Source: Kitasatospora sp. NBC_01250 (lineage in GTDB: Bacteria > Actinomycetota > Actinomycetes > Streptomycetales > Streptomycetaceae). Taken from it: 64,000 nucleotides of DNA. Below, piece after piece: positions 34,429 through 44,000 of this stretch; within the stretch, counting starts at the first letter, position 1; each line of letters begins with the position of its first letter. The notes under the pieces were generated by a model. The model saw only the letters and a list, made by a program, of their open reading frames with translations. It ran no database searches and was not told the origin of the DNA. The translations under genes were made by a program, and so were the position numbers. The stretch is from contig NZ_CP108476.1 of the NCBI RefSeq assembly GCF_036226465.1, forward strand, positions 8,184,001 through 8,248,000. Direction: 5' to 3'.

Positions 34429-35472
34429 TCAGCGCTCGATCAGGACCTTCAGGGCGGTGCGCTCGTCCATCGCCCGGTAGCCCTGCGGCAGCTGCGCCAG
34501 GCCGACCGTGAGGTCGAAGACCGGCGAGGGGTCGATCGTTCCGGCGAGGACGTCCGGCAGCAGCTGCGGGATGTAGGTCCGCACCGGGGCGACGCCGCCG
34601 CGCAGCGCGATGTTCCGGTCGAAGAGCAGCTCCAGGTCCAGGCCCGCGGTGCTGCCGTGCGGCACGCCCACGTAGCCGATCGAGCCGCCGGCCCGGGCGA
34701 TGTGCACCGCCGTGGCCATGGACTGCTCGCTGCCCACGGCCTCCAGCACGGCGCAGGCGCCCTGGCCGCGGGTCAGTTCGCGCACCGCCTCGACGGCGGC
34801 CTCGCCGCGCTCGGGGACCACGTCGGTGGCGCCGAAGCGGCGGGCGATGTCGGTGCGCTGCTGGTGGCGGCCCAGCATGATGATCTGCTCGGCGCCCAGT
34901 CGCTTGGCGGCGAGCACGCCGCACAGGCCGACCGCGCCGTCGCCGACCACCGCCACCGTCGAGCCGGGGCGCACCCCGGCGCCGAGCGCGGCGTGGTGGC
35001 CGGTGCCCAGCACGTCGGACAGGGTGAGCAGCGCGGTGAGCAGCCGCCGGTCGGTGGCCGCCTCGGCCGGGAGGCGCACCAGCGTCCGCTCGGCGTACGG
35101 CACCCGCACCGCCTCGCCCTGCCCGCCGTCGGCGCCCGGTGCCCCCCAGTAGCCGCCCTGCTCGCACGAGGTGCTCAGGCCTTCGGCGCAGTAGTCGCAC
35201 ACCCCGTCCAGCCAGACGAAGGGTGCCACCACCAGGTCGCCGACGGCCAGGGCCGTCACCTCGGGGCCGATCTCCTCGACCACCCCGAGGAACTCGTGGC
35301 CGATCCGCTGGCCCGCCTGCCGGTCGGCCACGCCGCGGTAGGCCCACAGGTCGGTGCCGCAGATGCAGGACAGCAGGACCCGCACCACCGCGTCACCCGG
35401 CCGCCGGACCGCCGGGTCCGGCACCTCCTCGACGCGGATGTCGTGCGGGGCCTGGAAGACGGCGGCGCGCAT
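34429..35472 (-). CDS. Zinc-dependent medium-chain dehydrogenase
   Basis: A 347-aa MDR-family alcohol dehydrogenase. The catalytic zinc ligands are in CGTD (near residue 37) and GHE (near residue 58). A Cys cluster resembling the structural-zinc lobe is at GVCDYCAEGLSTSC. The NAD(P) motif is VVGDGAVGLCG. It likely oxidises or reduces an alcohol/aldehyde in the operon's pathway, for example an aldehyde released by the adjacent TPP enzyme. Start ATG 35472; a GAGGAG lies about 11 nt upstream. Confidence 0.88.
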   Translation of the reverse strand: MRAAVFQAPHDIRVEEVPDPAVRRPGDAVVRVLLSCICGTDLWAYRGVADRQAGQRIGHEFLGVVEEIGPEVTALAVGDLVVAPFVWLDGVCDYCAEGLSTSCEQGGYWGAPGADGGQGEAVRVPYAERTLVRLPAEAATDRRLLTALLTLSDVLGTGHHAALGAGVRPGSTVAVVGDGAVGLCGVLAAKRLGAEQIIMLGRHQQRTDIARRFGATDVVPERGEAAVEAVRELTRGQGACAVLEAVGSEQSMATAVHIARAGGSIGYVGVPHGSTAGLDLELLFDRNIALRGGVAPVRTYIPQLLPDVLAGTIDPSPVFDLTVGLAQLPQGYRAMDERTALKVLIER

Positions 35473-35512
35473 CCGGACGCTCCTCTCCTCGGCTGCTCGT
35501 AGGTGTCACGGG

Positions 35513-36466
35513 TCACGGGTAGGGGAGCGGGTCGGCGACGCAGGCCGCGCCTACCTCGTGCAGGGTCAGGCCGACCCGCTCCTCGCAGGCGGTCACCTCC
35601 GCGCGGCGCAGCTCCTCGGGCAGCTCCCCGCCGCCGAGGCCGAGCGGGTAGAGGCCGTTGGCGGCGACGTCGAGGGCCACCGCCCGCAGTCTGCGGAGCA
35701 GTTGACTGGTGATGGCGTCCTCGTCCACCGGGGCGCGCAGCGTCATGAAGAAGTTGTCGTAGAGCAGTGCGGTGCGCTCCGAGGGGCGCACGGCCGGGCC
35801 CAGCATGGCCTGCTGCAGCAGCGACTTGCCGCCGGGCACCAGCCGGGCGGCGATGCCGTCGTGGATCACCTTGTTGGTCTCCACGGCCCGGGCCAGCCGG
35901 GCCGCCTGCGGGGTGCTGCCCCGGGCCAGGCCGCGGCCCCGGAACAGGCCGCGCACCGGGGCGTAGTCGGAGGCCCAGGCGCCGCTGAAGCTGCGGTGCT
36001 GGAGGAACATCCGCGGCCTGATCAGGTCCTGGTAGAGGTCGAGCGGGCAGGATCCGGTGTAGAGCAGCATCGCGCAGTAGCCGTAGGCGTAGGCCTCCAG
36101 CCGGGCGAACGCGGCCGGCTCCGGCTCCTGCTGCGGGCCGGCCTGCTCGATCAGACGGCCCATCAGGTGCCAGATGAGGAAGGTGACCTGGTGGCCGGTG
36201 ATCCAGCGGAACCAGAAGAGCTGGTCGGCGGAGCGCTCCTGGGTGGACTCCGGCAGGTCCAGCGGGCGGCCGTCCGCCAGGAAGCGCAGCTGCAGCAGGG
36301 TCAGGTCGCGGTCGCAGGACAGGGTCGCGGGCGGGGTGGCGCCGGTGGCCCGCGAGTGGCCCGCCGCCGGCATCGCCAGCGGCTCCAGCCCGTAGGGGAA
36401 GTCGCCGAAGTCCCAGTCACCGATCCCGGTCTGCTCGGCGAGCAGGGAATCGCCCGAGCCGCTCAC
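35513..36466 (-). CDS. Heme-dependent L-tyrosine 3-hydroxylase-like protein
   Basis: A 317-aa protein matching in length and look the heme-containing tyrosine hydroxylases of the lincomycin, anthramycin and hormaomycin pathways (LmbB2/Orf13/HrmE type). Visible landmarks are an N-terminal DFGDFPYGLEPL, a His-containing RWITGHQVTFLIW helix (near residue 90), and RPRMFLQHRSFSGAW (near residue 155), any of whose His residues could ligate heme. These enzymes convert tyrosine to L-DOPA. The adjacent VOC protein resembles the DOPA 2,3-dioxygenase that follows in those pathways. The GTG start overlaps the VOC stop (GTGA), so the two are translationally coupled. The assignment rests on remembered family features plus the neighbour. 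Confidence 0.65.
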   Translation of the reverse strand: MSGSGDSLLAEQTGIGDWDFGDFPYGLEPLAMPAAGHSRATGATPPATLSCDRDLTLLQLRFLADGRPLDLPESTQERSADQLFWFRWITGHQVTFLIWHLMGRLIEQAGPQQEPEPAAFARLEAYAYGYCAMLLYTGSCPLDLYQDLIRPRMFLQHRSFSGAWASDYAPVRGLFRGRGLARGSTPQAARLARAVETNKVIHDGIAARLVPGGKSLLQQAMLGPAVRPSERTALLYDNFFMTLRAPVDEDAITSQLLRRLRAVALDVAANGLYPLGLGGGELPEELRRAEVTACEERVGLTLHEVGAACVADPLPYP

Positions 36467-36930
36467 CGGTCGCCCTCCGGCACGAAGGTGAATTCGTACT
36501 CCAGGCCGTTCACGTCGAAGACGTAGAGGCTGTGGACCCCGTCGGAGTCGACGACGATCTCGGTGGGCAGGTCGGGCCGGGCGAAGGTGTAGCGGCCCGA
36601 CTCGTACAGCTCGATCCAGCGCCGGCGCGCCGTTTCGAGGTCCTGCGGCTCGGCGACCTGCAGGCAGGCGTGCTGGAACTGGAAGCCGCGCTCGTCGGGC
36701 AGCACGCCGTCGTGGTCCGCGCGGTCGAAGAGGTGGAAGCGGAGGTCACCGGCGGCGACCTCGATCAGACGGCGGATCCCGGGCAGCCGGCTGAGGGTGA
36801 GCTCGGAGAACGTGTCCAGCTCCCACTTCTGCTCGGCGTCGAAGAACTCCAGGTACCAGGCAAGGCAGTTGTCGAGGTCCGCGGTCTGCACACCCAGGTG
36901 GTGGATGCGCGGGGTGACCAGCTGATTCAT
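36463..36930 (-). CDS. VOC-family extradiol dioxygenase, probable DOPA 2,3-dioxygenase
   Basis: A 155-aa vicinal-oxygen-chelate protein. Likely metal ligands are His in RIHHLGVQ (near residue 10), His in FQHACLQV (near residue 90) and Glu in NGLEYEF (near residue 146), the usual H-H-E set. Size and pairing with a tyrosine hydroxylase fit the LmbB1-type L-DOPA 2,3-dioxygenases that open the aromatic ring and start 4-alkylproline biosynthesis. It is the first gene of a five-gene minus-strand operon. The ATG at 36930 is preceded by GGAAGGA about 11 nt upstream. Confidence 0.68.
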   Translation of the reverse strand: MNQLVTPRIHHLGVQTADLDNCLAWYLEFFDAEQKWELDTFSELTLSRLPGIRRLIEVAAGDLRFHLFDRADHDGVLPDERGFQFQHACLQVAEPQDLETARRRWIELYESGRYTFARPDLPTEIVVDSDGVHSLYVFDVNGLEYEFTFVPEGDR

Positions 36931-37532
36931 GGCAGAGTCTTCCTTCCGGGTGTCAGCGCGACTGGCCGGGGCCGGTCGTTGATGGCATGGCGGGTCCCGT
37001 CTGGTAAGCCGTTGGACTGCTCGGTCCGCGGGTGTGGCAGTCTCGGCGGTTGCCCGGCCGTAAGCGCCGGGCAACCCCACGGGCCCGCGCCGGCAATATC
37101 GAAGTCGCTTTCCCGGCGGACGCTGGTCCAGTCGGCGACGCCATCGTGGTGGTCGCCGATGACAGCGCCGAAGTGATTGGTATGTACCGCATCTGACGGA
37201 TCGACAGATCGACGACTCGGGATGGCGGCCACGGGTCCGGGCACACGCATGGCGGGTCATCGGGATCCCCCGCGGCCATCATTGTCGGGTTGCCCGCTCG
37301 TCGCAAGCATTCCCTTGCGCGGGCTTGCCCACCAGGGCGGTCGGCGGCCGGGAGTCGGTGCGTCCCACCTGGGGAGTGCGGGTCGCATCACTCATCAAGG
37401 CGTGTACGAAGGGGAGTTGGCGGGTACGAGGTCGGCTCCTCGCGGGGTGCGACGGGCGCCGGGTTACTGTCATGTGCCCGACCATGTGCCCGACTGGCAA
37501 GTATCGTCATCATGTTGATCACACGTCACCAG

Positions 37533-37569
37533 TTTTCATTGCATCTGGCCAGGTGCTCGGGCTAGGCTC
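37533..37569 (+). promoter_or_regulatory. Probable promoter of the 38029 PKS operon
   Basis: TTTTCATTGC (37533-37542) and TAGGCTC (37563-37569) reproduce the two blocks upstream of the 7731 operon with the same 30-nt offset. Read as TTGCAT-18 bp-TAGGCT it is a reasonable sigma-70-type promoter. Shared elements suggest the two PKS operons are switched on together. Confidence 0.62.
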
Positions 37570-37681
37570 GCTTTAGACGGGGAGCTTGTAAGGATTTGAC
37601 TGCGGTGCGGCGGCTCGGGGATGGGGCCGCGGGGCCAGCAGGCGCTTGTTCTGTCGGGCGGAAGTTGACAGGGGGGCCACG

Positions 37682-37702
37682 ATGAAGTTCCGGACGTCGT
37701 AG
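37682..37702 (+). CDS. Leader mini-ORF 2 (MKFRTS)
   Basis: ATG-AAG-TTC-CGG-ACG-TCG-TAG, preceded by GGGGGG 5-10 nt upstream. It matches mini-ORF 1 (MRFYTF) in length, in the pattern ATGArGTTCnnnACGTnnTAG, and in distance from the promoter (119 nt from TAGGCT to ATG in both). Probably a translated leader peptide with a control role. Confidence 0.45.
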   Translation: MKFRTS

Positions 37703-37728
37703 CGGGATCTGCCCAGTCCGCTGGGGTG

Positions 37729-37759
37729 GGTGGCACTGCGGTCTCTTGCCGGTGCCACC
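37729..37759 (+). promoter_or_regulatory. Hairpin in the PKS leader 2
   Basis: GGTGGCAC pairs with GTGCCACC across a 15-nt loop, 27 nt after the mini-ORF stop. A stem at this distance could form or melt depending on ribosome occupancy of the mini-ORF (inference). Confidence 0.35.
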
Positions 37760-38028
37760 GGTTTCCTGGGCACACTTCGAACGCCGCCGACCCGGTCGGC
37801 CAGGTGATTTCGAGGCATGCCCTGCAGGGGTCGGCAGGACACGTATTCCGGCAGCGTGCCGGAGCGTCTCCCACGGGTATTTCGTCCTGCCGCATTTTTC
37901 CGTGCCCGCTCCCGCTTGCCGGGATCAGCACACTTTGTCGCGCATTCTCGCACCCGGGACACCGCGGGTGATTCCGGCTGCCCCCGTGCGGTCGGGCGCA
38001 CGGACCAGGACGAAGGAGAGTTGGGCCA

Positions 38029-41000
38029 GTGAGCAGCCCCGAGGTTCCTATCGCGGCCGAGACGGATGTGGCGATCATCGGCATGTCCGGGCGCTTTCCC
38101 GGCGCGGACGACCTGGACTCCTTCTGGCGACTGCTGAGCGAGGGGCGCGAGGGCATCACCCGGTTCAGCCGCGAGGAGCTGGCCGCGGCCGGCGTGCCCG
38201 CCCGGCTGCTGGACGACCCGGGCTACGTGCCGGCCCACGGGGTGCTCCCGGACGTGGACCTCTTCGACACCGGGTACTTCGAATTCACCCCGGCGGAAGC
38301 CGAGTTCACCGATCCACAGCACCGCATCCTGCTGACGGCCGGGCACGCCGCGCTGGAGCACGCCGGCTACGACCCGGCCCGCTACGACGGGCTGATCAGC
38401 GTCTGGGCCGGCGCCGCCATCAACACCTACCTGCAGCAGCAGGTGCTGCCCAACGTCGACCAGACCACCACCTCCAACCACTTCGCGGTGATGGTCGGCA
38501 ACGACAAGGACTTCCTGGCCACCCGGCTCTCCTACAAGCTCGACCTCAAGGGCCCCAGCTACACGGTGCAGACGGCCTGCTCCACCTCGCTGGTCGCCAT
38601 CCACCTGGCGTGCCAGGGGCTGATCAACGGCGAGTGCGACATGGCACTGGCCGGCGGCGTCACCGTCAAGCTGCCGCAGACCAAGGGCTACCTCTACGAG
38701 GAGGGCGCCATCCTGTCCGAGGACGGGCATGTGCGCACCTTCGACGCCGAGGCCAGCGGCACCGTGCTCGGCAACGGCGTGGGCGTCCTGGTGCTCAAGC
38801 TGCTCAGCGACGCCATCGCCGACCGGGACACCGTCCACGCCGTCATCAAGGGCACGGCGACCAACAACGACGGCTCCGGCAAGGTGAGTTTCGCCGCGCC
38901 CGGCGCCGCCGGCCAGGCCGCCGTGATCCGCGAGGCGCACGCGGTCTCCGGGGTGGACCCGCGCTCGATCAGCCATCTGGAGGCGCACGGCACCGCCACC
39001 CGGCTCGGCGATCCGGTCGAGGTCTCCGCGCTCACCAAGGCCTTCCGGGCACAGACCGAGGAGACCGGATTCTGCGCGATCGGCTCGGTGAAGTCCAACC
39101 TCGGCCACCTGGACGCCGCGGCGGGAGTCGCCGGCGTGATCAAGACCGCGCTGATGATGAAGCACCGCACGCTGGTGCCGACCCTCAACTACCGCACCCC
39201 CAACCCCGCGATCGACTTCGCCGCCGGCCCCTTCACGGTCAGCACCACCACCGCGCCCTGGCGGGCGGAGGGCCCGCTGCGCGCCGGGGTCAGCTCCTTC
39301 GGCATCGGCGGCACCAACGCCCACGCCGTCCTGGAGGAGGCGCCGCCGGCGCCGGTCGCCGAGGAGGCGGTCGGCCGACAGGTGCTGGTGCTCTCCGCGC
39401 GGACGTCGAGCGCCCTGCGCACGGCCGCCCACCACCTGGCCGACCACCTGGACGACAGCCTGGCCGACCGGCCGGACGGCGGACCGGCGGCCACCCTCGC
39501 CGACATCGGCTACACCCTGGCGGTGGGCCGCCGCGCGCACGAGTACCGGCTCGCCGTCTGCGGCACCGACCGCGCCGAACTCGCCCGTGCGCTGCGGGAG
39601 TCCACGATCCCGGCGGAGCCGGCGGGCGGTGAGCTCTCCTTCGTCCTCACCGAGCAGGTGACCGGCGCCGGCGACCTCGCCGAGCAGTGGTGCGCCACCG
39701 AACCGGTCTTCGCCGAGCACTACCGGGCCGCCCTCGCGGCCGGTGCGGGCGAGCACGGCGAGCGGGGGGCGGCGTTCGCGCTGCAGTACGCGCTCGGCCG
39801 GCTCTGGCTCGGCTGGGGCCTGCGCCCGGTCGCGGTGCACGGCGACGGCCTCGCGGCCCGCGCCGCCGCCTGCGTGATCGGGGCGCTCGACCTGGCCGAC
39901 GGCGCCGCCGCAGCGGCCGGGACCGCCGCGGCACTGAGCACTGCGGCGTCAACTGCCGCCAAGGGAACGCGGATCGCGCTGCGCGGGGCGCTGGAGGAGG
40001 TGCGCGGCCTGGTGCTGAGCGTCGACTCGGTGCGCGCGGGCGGGCCGCGGGAGGCCGTGGCCCGGGCCTGGGAGGCCGGGGCGGGCATCGACTGGCAGGC
40101 CTGGTTCGCGGGGCAGCAGCGCGGCCGGGTGCCGCTGCCGACCTACCCCTTCGAGGGTCGGCGCTGCTGGATGACCGGCCCAAAGGCCCCCGCCGCGACC
40201 GTCTCCGGTCAGGGCCCGCACCCCATGCTGGACGAGAACGTCTCCACCCTGGACGCCTTGGCCTACCGCAGCACCCGCTCGGGCAGCGAGTTCTACCTGG
40301 CCGACCACGTCGTCGGCGGCGAGCCGGTGATGCCGGCGGTCGGCTACCTGGAGCTGGCCCGGGCGGCGGGCGAGCTCCAGAGCGGCGGCCCGGTCCAGCT
40401 GCGCGGCGTCTCCTTCGACCAACTCCTCTCCTACGCCCGGGGACCGCGTACCGCGCTGGTCTCGCTCTGGCGGGTGCGCGATGCGGTCGGCTTCGAGATC
40501 ACCGAGCAGGACGAGGTGTACGCGGCGGGGGAGATCCGCACCGGCGCCGTCGAACCGCCCGTCGCGGTCGACCTCGACGCGCTGAGCGCACGGTGCACCG
40601 AGGTGGTCCCGCACCAGGACTGCTACGCCGAACTGCGGTCCCACGGACTGGAGTACGGCCCCCGGATGCGGGCGCTGGCGGAGGTGGCGCTCGGCGAGGG
40701 CGAGGCACTCGCCCTGCTCGAACCGCCCGCCGGGGCCGAGTTGGCCGGCGCGCTGCTCAACCCGGCACTGCTGGACGGCGCGCTGCACGCCCTGGTGGTG
40801 CTGCTCGCCCGCTGCTACGGATCGGCGGCCGAGGGCTTCCTGCCGCTGGCACTCGGCGAGTTGAGCGTGCATGCACCCGTCGACGGGCCCTGCTGGGTGC
40901 GGGTGGCGCTCGGGCGGCTCGGCGAGCGCACCGCACACGCCGAGCTGACCGTGCTGGACTCGCGCGGGCAGGTGCTGGCCGAGCTGCGCGATCTGACGGT

Positions 41001-44000
41001 CCGTGTCCTGGCCGGCTCGCACAACTCGGCGCTGCTGGAGCGCCGATGGACCTTGGCCGCGGCGCAGGCCTCGGCCGAGCCGGTCACGGCCCCCGGGCGG
41101 CGGATCGGCAGAGCGGTGGTGGTCGCCGCCGAGGCGGACCGTCGCACCGAACTCGCCGAGCTGCTGCGCTCCTTGGGGGCCGAGCAGGTCACCGCGCTCG
41201 CCCCCGGCGCGCAGCTCGCCGCGGCCCCGGACACCGTCCTGGCCGATGAGCCCGAGCCCGGCCAGGCGCTGGCCCTGGTGCGGCAGTTGCTCCGCGGCCG
41301 CCCGAAGGCGCCGGTCCGGGTAGTGCTGACGCACCGTCATGATGCCGCTGGCGCGCGGCCGGAGTATGCCGCGCTGGCCGGCTTCGCCCGCGCCGTGCGG
41401 GCGGAGAACCCGCTGCTCGCGCTCCAGGTGGTCGGCCTGGCCGAGGGTGTGGACGGGGCGGCGGCGCTCCGCGCGGAGCTGGCCGGCCCGGGGCACGAAG
41501 CCGAACTGCGGTACACCGCCGCCGGGCGCGAGCTGCCGCACCATCTCCCGGCGGCGCACACCGAGCCGGTCGCCGTCCGCGACGGCGGCCTCTACCTGAT
41601 CACCGGTGGCGCAGGCGGCCTCGGCCGGGCCGTGGCCGGCTTCCTGCTGGGCCGGGCCGATGCCCGGGTGGTGCTGCTGGGCCGCAGCGAGCTGTCCGGC
41701 GCGGAGCTCGACCCGCGGGCCGTCCACCGCCGCGTCGACGTCACCGACCCCGCCGCGCTCGCCGAGCAACTGGCCGAGATTCGCGAGGAGTTCGGCCCGA
41801 TCAACGGAGTCGTGCACGCCGCGGGCGTGCTGCGCGACGGCTTCGCCCTCACCAAGACCGACGCCGACTTCGCCGCCGTGCTGGCCCCCAAGGTGGCCGG
41901 CCTGCGCGCGCTGGACGAGGTCACGGCGGACGATCCGCTCGACTTCTTCCTCGCCTTCTCCTCGATCGCCGCCCACATCGGCAGCGCCGGGCAGAGCGAC
42001 TACGCCTACGCCAACGCCTTCCTGGAGGCCTACGCCGAGCGCAGCCCGCGGGTGACCGCGATCGCCTGGCCGATGTGGGCCGAGGGCGGGATGCGGCAGA
42101 GCGCGGAGGCGGCGGCGGAGATCGCCGGGCGGACGGGCTTCGGGGTGCTGCCCACCGCCACCGGGCTGGCCCTGCTGGAGCAGGCCCTCGGCGCCCGCGG
42201 TGCGCTGCTGGCGGCCTACGGCGACACCGGGCGGATCGCCGCGGCGCTCGCCCCGGCCGCCTCGCCCGCTGCCGCTTCGCCCACCGCTGCCTCCCCCACC
42301 CCGGCCGAGCGCGCCGCGCAGACCGGTGCGGACGGCGGTGCGGACCCGCGGGCCGACGCCCTGCGCCTGCTGCGCGAGCTGATCGCCGCCGAGACCGGCC
42401 TGGACCCGGCGGAGCTCGCCGCCGACGCGCCGTTCGACCGCTACGGCATCGACTCGCTGATGATCACCAAGCTCAACCGTCAGCTGGACCGCCGCTTCGC
42501 GGGCCTGTCCAAGACCCTCTTCTTCGAGTACGCGACCCTGGGCGAGCTGGCCGACTACTTCGCCGAGCAGCACGCCGCCGACCTGCGCGGCGCCTCCTCC
42601 GACCGGCCAACCCCGTCCACCACCGCGCTCCCGGCGCTCGCCGCCGCGCCGCGGCAGGCCCGGACCGCCCGCACCCGCCGCGGCATCGCCCCCGAGCCCG
42701 AGCCCGAGCCCGTCCCCGAGAACGAGCCCGCCCCCGAGAACGACGCGATCGCGATCATCGGCCTGGCCGGCCGCTACCCGATGGCCGACGACCTCGACGA
42801 GTTCTGGACCAACCTGCTCCAGGGCCGCGACTGCATCAGCGAGATCCCCGAGGACCGCTGGGACCGCGACCGCTGGTACGACCCCGACCCGGCCGCACCC
42901 GGCCGCGCCCACACCCGCTGGGGCGGCTTCCTGCGCGACGTGGACCGCTTCGACCCGCTCTTCTTCGGCATCTCGCCCCGCCAGGCCGAGCTGATGGACC
43001 CCCAGGAGCGGCTCTTCCTGCAGAGCGCCTGGCACGTGCTGGAGGACGCCGGCTACCGGCGCGCCGAGCTGTCCGGCCGCCCGGTGGGCGTGTACGTCGG
43101 CGTGATGTACGGCGAGTACCAGTTCCACGGCGCGCTGGACGTGCTGGGCACCGGCGGCCCGCTGACCGGCTCCTCGTTCGCGACCATCGCCAACCGGGTC
43201 TCCTACACCCTCGGCCTGTCCGGCCCCAGCCTGGCGCTCGACACCATGTGCTCCTCCTCGCTGACCGCGATCCACCTGGCCTGCGAGAGCCTGCGCCGGG
43301 GCGAGAGCGAGCTGGCGATCGCCGGCGGCGTCAACGTCTCGGTCCACCCCTACAAGTACGCCTTCCTCAGCCAGGGCCGCTTCCTCTCCTCCGACGGCCG
43401 CTGCCGCGCCTTCGGCGAGGGCGGCGACGGCTACGTGCCGGGCGAGGGGGTCGGCGCCGTCCTGCTGAAGCCCTACCGGCAGGCGCTGGCCGACGGCGAC
43501 CGGATCCACGGCGTCGTCCTGGGCAGCGCGATCAACCACGGCGGCCGGACCAACGGCTACACGGTGCCCAGCCCGCACGCCCAGCAGCGCGCGGTGAGCG
43601 CCGCGATGGCGCAGGCGGGCCTCGGCCCGGAGCAGATCGGCTACATCGAGGCCCATGGCACCGGCACCTCGCTGGGCGACCCGATCGAGCTGACCGGCCT
43701 GACCAACGCCTACCGCTCGGCCGGTGCCGAGCCGGGTCGCTGGCCGATCGGTTCGGTCAAGTCCAACGTCGGGCACCTGGAGTCCGCGGCCGGCATGGCC
43801 GGCCTGACCAAGGTGCTGCTCCAGTTCGCCCACCACACCCTGGTGCCCTCGCTGCACTCGGCCGAGCTCAACCCGAACATCGACTTCGACCGCTCGCCGT
43901 TCCGGGTGCAGCGCGAGGCGGCCGACTGGCCCGCGGGCGACCAGCCGCGCCGGGCCGGACTCAGCTCCTTCGGCGCGGGCGGCGCCAACGCGCACCTGGT

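Larger units (their letters stand above)
36931..38028. promoter_or_regulatory. Divergent control region between the VOC operon and the second PKS operon
   Basis: 1.1 kb without a standard gene. From right to left on the map it contains the PKS ribosome site (GAAGGAGAG before 38029), GCATGCCCTG (37815-37824), a hairpin (GGTGGCAC 37729-37736 with GTGCCACC 37752-37759), mini-ORF 2 (37682-37702) and the promoter-like TTTTCATTGC...TAGGCTC (37533-37569). Repeated TGTGCCCGAC lies near 37472-37496. The promoter of the VOC operon must lie in 36950-37250 but I cannot place it securely. Confidence 0.55.

Noticed and set aside
36953-37518. Several 70-117-codon frames in the intergenic region before the second PKS
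   Set aside because: No ribosome sites, no domain similarity, and overlapping frames on both strands; typical chance frames in GC-rich DNA.
39640-40170. Functional acyltransferase domain
   Set aside because: There is no GHSxG serine and the C-terminal half is missing, so it cannot transfer acyl groups.
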